NCBI GenBank assembly: GCA_027443745.1
Contig: DAIAZB010000172.1
Coordinates: forward strand, 1-7,147
Origin: Thiomonas sp.
GTDB taxonomy: Bacteria; Pseudomonadota; Gammaproteobacteria; Burkholderiales; Burkholderiaceae
Length of the DNA: 7,147 bases
Direction of reading: 5' to 3'
The notes under the pieces are model-generated. The model did no database searches. It was given only the letters and a program-made list of their open reading frames with translations, and was not told the DNA's origin. Shown here one piece after another: positions 1-7,147 of this stretch (positions within the stretch are counted from its first letter, which is position 1; each line of letters starts with the position of its first letter). The position numbers and the translations under genes are program-made.

Positions 1-181
1 CATACGGACGAGTGACCAGTTCATCGGATGGCGTGTACAGGCCTTGGCAGCCAGGTGCAGCAGGAGGGTATTGGGCGGGCAAACAGGGCGAGCATGCACT
101 ATTCTCGCTGCAAGCCTCGGATCTGAAATCCCGCTCCTGCCTCGCATTCGTCCACACCATCAGCCGTTCACTCCATCAGCC
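1..181. other. Left-edge non-coding stretch upstream of the gamma-carbonic anhydrase gene
   Basis: I see no convincing gene here. On the + strand the first frame reads four codons and then TGA at 13-15, which could be the tail of a gene entering from the left. On the - strand an ATG at 24 and another in the same frame at 3 could open a leftward gene, but no ribosome binding site stands before either. Neither choice can be decided from this edge. The rest presumably carries the promoter for the two + strand genes. TATTCT at 100-105 is a possible -10, but no matching -35 lies at normal spacing, so I do not call it. A 9-base direct repeat, CCATCAGCC, occurs at 157-165 and again at 173-181, directly before the start codon. 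Confidence 0.5.
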
Positions 182-709
182 ATGCCGCTCTACCAACTTG
201 AAAACATACGCCCGCAGGTGGCTGCCGACGTCTTTGTTGCCGACACCGCCCGGGTCATCGGCCGTGTCGAGCTGGGTTCCGGCGTCAGCGTCTGGTATGG
301 CGCCGTCCTGCGCGGAGACAACGAGCCCATCATCGTGGGCGACAACAGCAATGTGCAGGAGAGCGCCGTGCTGCACACCGACCCTGGTTTCCCGCTCACC
401 GTGGGCGCGGGCGTGACCATCGGTCATCAAGCCACGCTGCATGGCTGTACCGTTGGCGCGGGAAGCCTCATCGGCATCCAGGCCGTGGTCCTCAACGGCG
501 CCCGTATCGGCCGTAACTGCCTGGTGGGTGCCGGGGCCCTGGTCACCGAGGGCAAAGAGTTTGCCGATGGAATGCTCATCCTCGGCTCACCGGCGCGGGC
601 CGTGCGCGAGTTGACGCCCGAGCAGATCGAGCAGATGCGGCGCAATGCCCACACCTATGTGGACAGAGGTCAACTCTACCGTTCCAGCCTCAGGGACGTG
701 TCCACATGA
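182..709 (+). CDS. Gamma-carbonic anhydrase family protein (YrdA-like, left-handed beta-helix)
   Basis: This 175-residue protein belongs to the gamma-class carbonic anhydrase-like family of trimeric hexapeptide-repeat proteins (E. coli YrdA/PaaY type), which are cytoplasmic. The body, about residues 10-140, is a run of hexapeptide turns such as IGRVELGSGVSVWYGAVLRG, with GDN at 46-48. Three histidines sit where the family binds its metal: H65 (VLHTD), H82 (IGHQ) and H87 (LHGC). The C-terminal part, about 141-170, is helical, as expected. The reading frame stays open further upstream, but the sequence before MPLYQLENIR has no family character, so I chose the ATG at 182. No good Shine-Dalgarno precedes it. 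The gene is followed after 31 bases by hslO and is probably co-transcribed with it. Metal binding is likely from the ligands. Carbonic anhydrase activity is uncertain, since many members show little or none. Confidence 0.93.
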   Translation: MPLYQLENIRPQVAADVFVADTARVIGRVELGSGVSVWYGAVLRGDNEPIIVGDNSNVQESAVLHTDPGFPLTVGAGVTIGHQATLHGCTVGAGSLIGIQAVVLNGARIGRNCLVGAGALVTEGKEFADGMLILGSPARAVRELTPEQIEQMRRNAHTYVDRGQLYRSSLRDVST

Positions 710-744
710 GCAATCCGCACGGCCGTCCGAAGGAGCGAGGATGA
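706..744 (+). other. Possible 12-codon linking ORF between the carbonic anhydrase gene and hslO
   Basis: An ATG at 706-708 overlaps the TGA stop of the upstream gene (707-709) as ATGA. It opens a reading frame coding MSNPHGRPKERG that ends in TGA at 742-744. That stop in turn overlaps the hslO ATG (741-743), again as ATGA. The two overlaps could let ribosomes pass from one cistron to the next by termination-reinitiation. The peptide is too short to judge by composition, and chance is a real alternative because hslO has a strong ribosome binding site of its own. Confidence 0.2.
730..735 (+). promoter_or_regulatory. Ribosome binding site of hslO
   Basis: AAGGAG lies five bases before the ATG at 741, close to the ideal Shine-Dalgarno sequence. 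It fixes that ATG as the hslO start. The upstream in-frame ATG at 645 has no such site, lies inside the preceding gene, and would add 32 residues unlike Hsp33. Confidence 0.85.
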
Positions 745-1679
745 GCGATTCGTTGTTCAAATTCATGCTCGGCGCGGGTCATGTGCGCGGCGTGGTGGTG
801 AGGTTGCAGTCGACTTGGCAGGAGATGCGCCGACGGCGTCAGCACGATGCGCTGGTGCAGAATCTTCTCGGAGAAATGACTGCGGCTTCTGCCCTGTTGG
901 CCGGCAGCTTGAAGTTCGATGGCACCCTGATCTTGCAGATTCAAGGCGATGGCCCGCTACAACTGGCCGTGGCCGAGTGCCAGCCCGATTTCGGTCTGCG
1001 CGCAACCGTCAAAACCGCGGCGCTCTCGGCGCAGGTGGCAAGCTTGCCCGAACTGGCCAATGCCCATGGCCTGGGACGCTGCGTCATCACCCTGGATCCG
1101 CGCAACAAAATGCCCGGCCAGCAGCCTTATCAAGGGATCGTCTCGCTGGCCGATACCGATGGCGAGGCGCTGGGCAGCATGGCCACGGTGCTGCAGCAAT
1201 ACCTGGCCCAATCGGAGCAGATTCCGTCCTGGCTCATCCTGGCCAGCGACGATGAGGCGGCCTGCGGCCTGCTGCTGCAGCGCATGCCGATCTCGGGTGG
1301 CCAGCTGGGCACGGTGAGCAGCGAAGAGCAGGCCGACGAGGATTTTTCGCGGGCCGTGCATCTGGCATCGACGTTGTCGCGCGATGAGTTGCTACGGGGT
1401 CTGCCGGAGGAACTGCTGCACAAGCTGTTCTGGCAGGAAGAACCGCGTGTGTTCAACCCCCAGGCGCCGCATTTTCACTGCACCTGCTCCAAGTTGCGGG
1501 TGGCCGACATGCTGCGCATGCTGGGCCAGAGCGAGATCGAGTCCGTGCTCAAGGAGCAGGGCGAGGTTGACGTGACATGCGAGTTTTGCGGCGCTCAATA
1601 TGCATTCGACCTGGTGGACGCGGCCCAGCTGTTTCGCCCCGAAGTCGACCAGCCCCCGGCGCCACCGCAGCGGCAATAG
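741..1679 (+). CDS. hslO: Hsp33 redox-regulated molecular chaperone
   Basis: Hsp33 is a cytoplasmic holdase that switches on when oxidative stress, together with unfolding, oxidises its zinc-bound cysteines. It then dimerises and holds unfolding proteins. The 312-residue product, close to the usual size of about 290, has the N-terminal core (about 1-215) with LLAGSLKFDG and LQIQGDGPLQLAV near residues 53-77. A linker follows, then the C-terminal zinc switch. The switch cysteines are all present as C247-x-C249 (HCTCS) and C280-x-x-C283 (CEFCG), separated by 30 residues as I recall for E. coli. The start at 741 is set by a strong AAGGAG. A short Pro/Gln-rich tail ends the protein. The gene follows the gamma-carbonic anhydrase gene and runs head-on into ftsB, with 21 bases between their stop codons. 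Confidence 0.97.
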   Translation: MSDSLFKFMLGAGHVRGVVVRLQSTWQEMRRRRQHDALVQNLLGEMTAASALLAGSLKFDGTLILQIQGDGPLQLAVAECQPDFGLRATVKTAALSAQVASLPELANAHGLGRCVITLDPRNKMPGQQPYQGIVSLADTDGEALGSMATVLQQYLAQSEQIPSWLILASDDEAACGLLLQRMPISGGQLGTVSSEEQADEDFSRAVHLASTLSRDELLRGLPEELLHKLFWQEEPRVFNPQAPHFHCTCSKLRVADMLRMLGQSEIESVLKEQGEVDVTCEFCGAQYAFDLVDAAQLFRPEVDQPPAPPQRQ

Positions 1680-1695
1680 CCCCGGTTGCAGTGCA

Positions 1696-1709
1696 CGGCA
1701 TCAGTGCCG
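1696..1709. other. Small dyad between convergent hslO and ftsB
   Basis: CGGCA-TCAG-TGCCG can form a 5-bp stem with a 4-base loop at the meeting point of the two convergent genes, and it includes the ftsB stop codon. Neither strand has a T-tract after it, so it does not qualify as an intrinsic terminator. I see no other terminator in the junction. Confidence 0.25.
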
Positions 1710-2048
1710 CAGCTTCGGCTTGTCGATGTCGGCGGTTGGCTGCGAGCCGGCGGGCGAGGTCGGAGGCAGTGGACTGGAGGCTGGAAGCACCTGCACGAAG
1801 ATCTCATCGGGCTTGACCATGCCCATCTCGCGCCGGGCGCGATCCTGCACCGCCTGCATGCCATGCCGAAGATCATGGGCCTCATCCTCGAGGCGCTGGT
1901 TTTGTTGGCGCGCCTGGTCGTTGGCCTGGTGCTGGGCCTCCAGGTTGACACGCAGTTGCCGGACCTGGGGCCAACTTCGCTCACCAAACCACAGCGGCCA
2001 TTGCAACAGCAGCAGTACACCCAGCAAGAGCATGGTGACCCAGCGCAT
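1701..2048 (-). CDS. ftsB: Cell division protein FtsB (divisome subunit)
   Basis: FtsB is a small bitopic inner-membrane protein that joins FtsL and FtsQ at the septum and helps activate septal peptidoglycan synthesis. The 115-residue product has a short cytoplasmic start and one membrane segment at about 4-20 (TMLLLGVLLLLQWPLW), followed by FGERS. A periplasmic coiled coil lies at about 27-72, and the conserved block ARREMGMVKPDEIF sits at about 71-84. A Pro/Ser-rich tail (about 89-115) makes it somewhat longer than the E. coli protein of about 103 residues. I chose the ATG at 2048 because MRWVTMLLL lines up with the E. coli N-terminus as I recall it. A GTG at 2057 would add three residues. 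Neither start has a strong ribosome binding site. It lies 41 bases downstream of eno, its usual partner, and is the last gene of the pyrG-kdsA-eno-ftsB run. Confidence 0.93.
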   Translation of the reverse strand: MRWVTMLLLGVLLLLQWPLWFGERSWPQVRQLRVNLEAQHQANDQARQQNQRLEDEAHDLRHGMQAVQDRARREMGMVKPDEIFVQVLPASSPLPPTSPAGSQPTADIDKPKLRH

Positions 2049-2089
2049 GGCTTGCACGTCCGACGCCGCTGTGCTGGCTGCAGTTGTAC

Positions 2090-3406
<1,317 letters not shown>

Positions 3407-3442
3407 TCAAGGGTCTTGGTCACTGCGGCACGACGACCCGGC

Positions 3443-4279
3443 TCAGCGCAATTGATCTTCGAGATAGCCACGGCGCTTGACCACGGCGTCAAGCTCTTTC
3501 AGGCTCTCCAGCAGGGCACGCATGTGCTGGAGGGGCATGGCATTGGGCCCATCCGACAGCGCACGCTCCGGGTCGGGATGGGTTTCGGCAAACAGGCCGG
3601 AGATGCCCGCCGCCACCGCCGCTCGCGCCAGCACTGGCACGAACTCCCGTTGGCCGCCAGACTTGTCGCCCATGCCCCCGGGTTGCTGCACCGAATGCGT
3701 GGCGTCGAACACCACCGGGCAGCCGGTGTCGCGCATGGTGGCCAAGGCGCGCATGTCGGAGACGAGCGTGTTGTAGCCGAAGCTCACGCCGCGCTCACAA
3801 GCCATGATCTGTCGGTTGCCCACGGCACGCGCCTTGTCCACCACGTTCTTCATGTCCCAGGGGGCGAGGAACTGGCCCTTCTTGATGTTGACTGGCAAAC
3901 CTTGCCGTGCCACGTTCTGGATGAAGTTGGTCTGGCGGCAGAGGAAGGCCGGGGTCTGCAGTACGTCGACCACGGCGGCCACTTCAGCCAGCGGCGTGTC
4001 TTCATGCACATCGGTCAGCACCGGCACGCCAATCTGCTGTTTCACCTTCGCCAGGATGCGCAGACCCTCCTCGATCCCCAGGCCGCGGAACGATGCGCTC
4101 GACGAGCGGTTGGCTTTGTCGAACGAGGATTTGAAGATGAAGGGGATGCCGAGGTCGGCACAGATGGTTTTGAGCGTGCCGGCCGTGTCGATGGCGAGTT
4201 GTTCACTCTCGATGACGCAGGGTCCGGCGATGAGGAAGAGGGGTTGCTCGGGGCCGACTTCAAATCCGCAGAGTTGCAT
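3443..4279 (-). CDS. kdsA: 3-deoxy-8-phosphooctulonate (KDO-8-P) synthase
   Basis: KdsA condenses phosphoenolpyruvate with D-arabinose 5-phosphate to form KDO-8-phosphate, the precursor of the KDO that links lipid A to the lipopolysaccharide core. The 278-residue TIM-barrel protein is complete. Visible motifs include [16 protein letters not shown] (45-60), VPVLTDVHE (85-93), [10 protein letters not shown] (131-140), [11 protein letters not shown] (160-170) and [12 protein letters not shown] (191-202). It has cysteine at 21 ([10 protein letters not shown]), where E. coli KdsA has asparagine. H195, E232 (AETHPDPE) and D243 (LSDGP) complete the ligand set of the metal-dependent class. The ATG at 4279 lies six bases after the pyrG stop, so translation is probably coupled. 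The preceding sequence, inside the pyrG end, is only a weak ribosome binding site. The presence of this gene shows the host makes lipopolysaccharide. Confidence 0.97.
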   Translation of the reverse strand: MQLCGFEVGPEQPLFLIAGPCVIESEQLAIDTAGTLKTICADLGIPFIFKSSFDKANRSSSASFRGLGIEEGLRILAKVKQQIGVPVLTDVHEDTPLAEVAAVVDVLQTPAFLCRQTNFIQNVARQGLPVNIKKGQFLAPWDMKNVVDKARAVGNRQIMACERGVSFGYNTLVSDMRALATMRDTGCPVVFDATHSVQQPGGMGDKSGGQREFVPVLARAAVAAGISGLFAETHPDPERALSDGPNAMPLQHMRALLESLKELDAVVKRRGYLEDQLR

Positions 4280-4285
4280 GGTGCT

Positions 4286-6144
<1,859 letters not shown>

Positions 6145-6198
6145 AAGTGTTGCTTGTCCTCGCGGATGGCCAGGCACGTAGCTGCGGGTTGGCGATGC

Positions 6199-7038
6199 TC
6201 AGGACGCCCGGAGTTGCAGCACCAGCGCGGCGATGGCCTCGGCCGTGGCTTGCGGTTGCTCGAAGGGAAACAAGTGGCTGCCGCCTTCGATCCAGCGCAG
6301 ATGCGCGCCGACCAGTTGGCGCGTCGCGGCCATGCCGGCCATGCGCAATTCTTGCGAAGCGGTGCCGCCGACGAACCCCACAGGTACCCCGGGCGGGTGG
6401 CGCGACAGACGGCCCAGGCGATGCGGCAGCGTGGCATAGATGCGTGCCTCGATGTCGCGCTCGAAGGCCAGCACACGCTGATTCCCGAGTCGCCGGGTGC
6501 CGGCTTGCGCATAGTCGGCCAGCATCTCCGGATCCCAGCGGGCGAAGCCGGGCTTGCCGGCGAAGTGAGCGATCACGGTTTGCACGTCTGGCCATTCCTG
6601 CCGCCGACGCAGCGCGGGGGCGACGGGGCCGAAACGCCGGATCAGGCCACTGCGCTTGCCGAACCACAGCGCACCTGCACGCCAACCGGCGATGACCGGC
6701 GAGTCCAGCAGCACGACGCAGCGCGCCAGTTCAGGGTGAGCGCGGGCCAGCATCAGGCTGAGAAAGCCGCCGAGCGAATGCCCGACCAGCACTGCCCGGC
6801 GGCCTTGCGCGCGCGCCTGCACGAACCCGAGCAATTCGCGCTGCAGTTGCGGCCAGCCATCGCTGACAGGATGCGTCGGGTCATGGCCGAGCCGGGATGG
6901 CGCCTGAACCTCGAAGTGCGCGCCCAGCATGGCGAAGAGCTTGCGGTAACTGCCCGCAGGAAAGCCGTTGGCGTGAGAGAAGATCAGCAGAGGGCGGGCG
7001 TCTGGGCCGGGGTCGGAGCTTGCGGGTAGGGGAGGCAT
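6199..7038 (-). CDS. Alpha/beta-fold hydrolase, substrate unknown
   Basis: This 279-residue protein has the layout of a cytoplasmic alpha/beta-hydrolase. I see no signal peptide. An early strand LLIFSHANGFPAGSY (17-31) supplies the HANGFP turn typical of an oxyanion loop. The nucleophile elbow is VGHSLGG with S88. The likely catalytic histidine is H255 in EGGSHLFPFEQP. The acid is less clear. After the penultimate strand (PVGFVGG, 219-225) the usual Asp is replaced by TASQELR, so E230 or D112 (VLLDSP) are the candidates. A cap region with several Arg and Trp residues fills about 113-200. The start at 7038 has no strong ribosome binding site, and no better in-frame ATG or GTG is visible just upstream. 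It lies upstream of pyrG on the same strand but is separated by a gap with its own promoter. The substrate cannot be told from sequence. Confidence 0.85.
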   Translation of the reverse strand: MPPLPASSDPGPDARPLLIFSHANGFPAGSYRKLFAMLGAHFEVQAPSRLGHDPTHPVSDGWPQLQRELLGFVQARAQGRRAVLVGHSLGGFLSLMLARAHPELARCVVLLDSPVIAGWRAGALWFGKRSGLIRRFGPVAPALRRRQEWPDVQTVIAHFAGKPGFARWDPEMLADYAQAGTRRLGNQRVLAFERDIEARIYATLPHRLGRLSRHPPGVPVGFVGGTASQELRMAGMAATRQLVGAHLRWIEGGSHLFPFEQPQATAEAIAALVLQLRAS

Positions 7039-7086
7039 CGGTCGGGGCGATGCGCGGTGAACGCGCGCGGGTTGGGGCAGCCGGTT

Positions 7087-7147
7087 TCAGTCGGCCGGGC
7101 TTTCGCGTGCCACGGCTTGCAGCGTGTAAATCAGGTCAAGCGCATCG
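7087..7147 (-). CDS. C-terminal end of an unidentified gene (partial)
   Basis: Read on the - strand from the window edge, one frame is open for 19 codons and ends in TGA at 7089-7087. It codes DALDLIYTLQAVARESPAD. The stretch looks like the amphipathic last helix of a protein with a short charged tail, and its codons resemble those of the neighbouring genes. The fragment is too short for me to name a family. It would lie 48 bases upstream of the hydrolase gene on the same strand, so the two may be co-transcribed. The rest of the gene lies beyond the right edge. Confidence 0.45.
   Translation of the reverse strand, partial: DALDLIYTLQAVARESPAD

Noticed and set aside
44..181. N-terminal extension of the carbonic anhydrase protein by 46 residues from position 44
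   Set aside because: The extra residues have no family match that I recognise and do not look like a clean signal peptide. The family start MPLYQLENIR begins at 182.
645..740. N-terminal extension of hslO from the in-frame ATG at 645
   Set aside because: It overlaps the end of the carbonic anhydrase gene, has no ribosome binding site, and its 32 residues do not resemble Hsp33. The ATG at 741 has AAGGAG at ideal spacing.
7044..7066. GCGCG/CGCGC hairpin between the partial gene and the hydrolase gene, as a possible terminator
   Set aside because: The stem is about 5 bp in a run of alternating G and C, and no T-tract follows it on the - strand.

Overview
The window is GC-rich, densely packed chromosomal DNA from a Gram-negative bacterium. 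It most resembles a betaproteobacterium of the Burkholderiales type. The main grounds are the gene order pyrG-kdsA-eno-ftsB on one strand, the KDO (lipopolysaccharide) synthesis gene inside that cluster, and a gamma-class carbonic anhydrase-like gene next to hslO. I cannot name the genus from sequence alone.

Layout. Bases 1-181 hold no gene I can support. Two genes then run on the + strand: a gamma-carbonic-anhydrase-like hexapeptide-repeat protein (182-709) and the redox chaperone Hsp33, hslO (741-1679). They converge tail to tail with a long - strand block, leaving only 21 bases between the hslO and ftsB stop codons. Read in its own direction, the - strand block is: the last 19 codons of an unidentified gene (7147-7087), an alpha/beta-hydrolase (7038-6199), a 176-base gap with a good promoter -10 element, pyrG (6022-4286), kdsA (4279-3443), eno (3373-2090) and ftsB (2048-1701).

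The last four genes look like one transcription unit. Spacings are 6, 69 and 41 bases, and the only convincing promoter lies just upstream of pyrG. Together they cover CTP synthesis (CTP is also used to activate KDO as CMP-KDO), KDO-8-phosphate synthesis from phosphoenolpyruvate, enolase (which makes phosphoenolpyruvate) and a divisome protein. The grouping therefore joins PEP and CTP supply to outer-membrane precursor synthesis and septation. The + strand pair is metal- and stress-related, with a predicted zinc-type hexapeptide enzyme and a zinc-bound redox chaperone.

This is an ordinary housekeeping region. I found no mobile element, CRISPR array, tRNA, rRNA or defence system, and no evidence of a new multi-gene system. 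Points worth a second look are a 29-31 residue Pro/Ala/His/Ser-rich tail on CTP synthase, a 12-codon ORF that overlaps the stop of the carbonic anhydrase gene and the start of hslO with ATGA at both ends, the metal-dependent class of KdsA, and an uncertain catalytic acid in the hydrolase.
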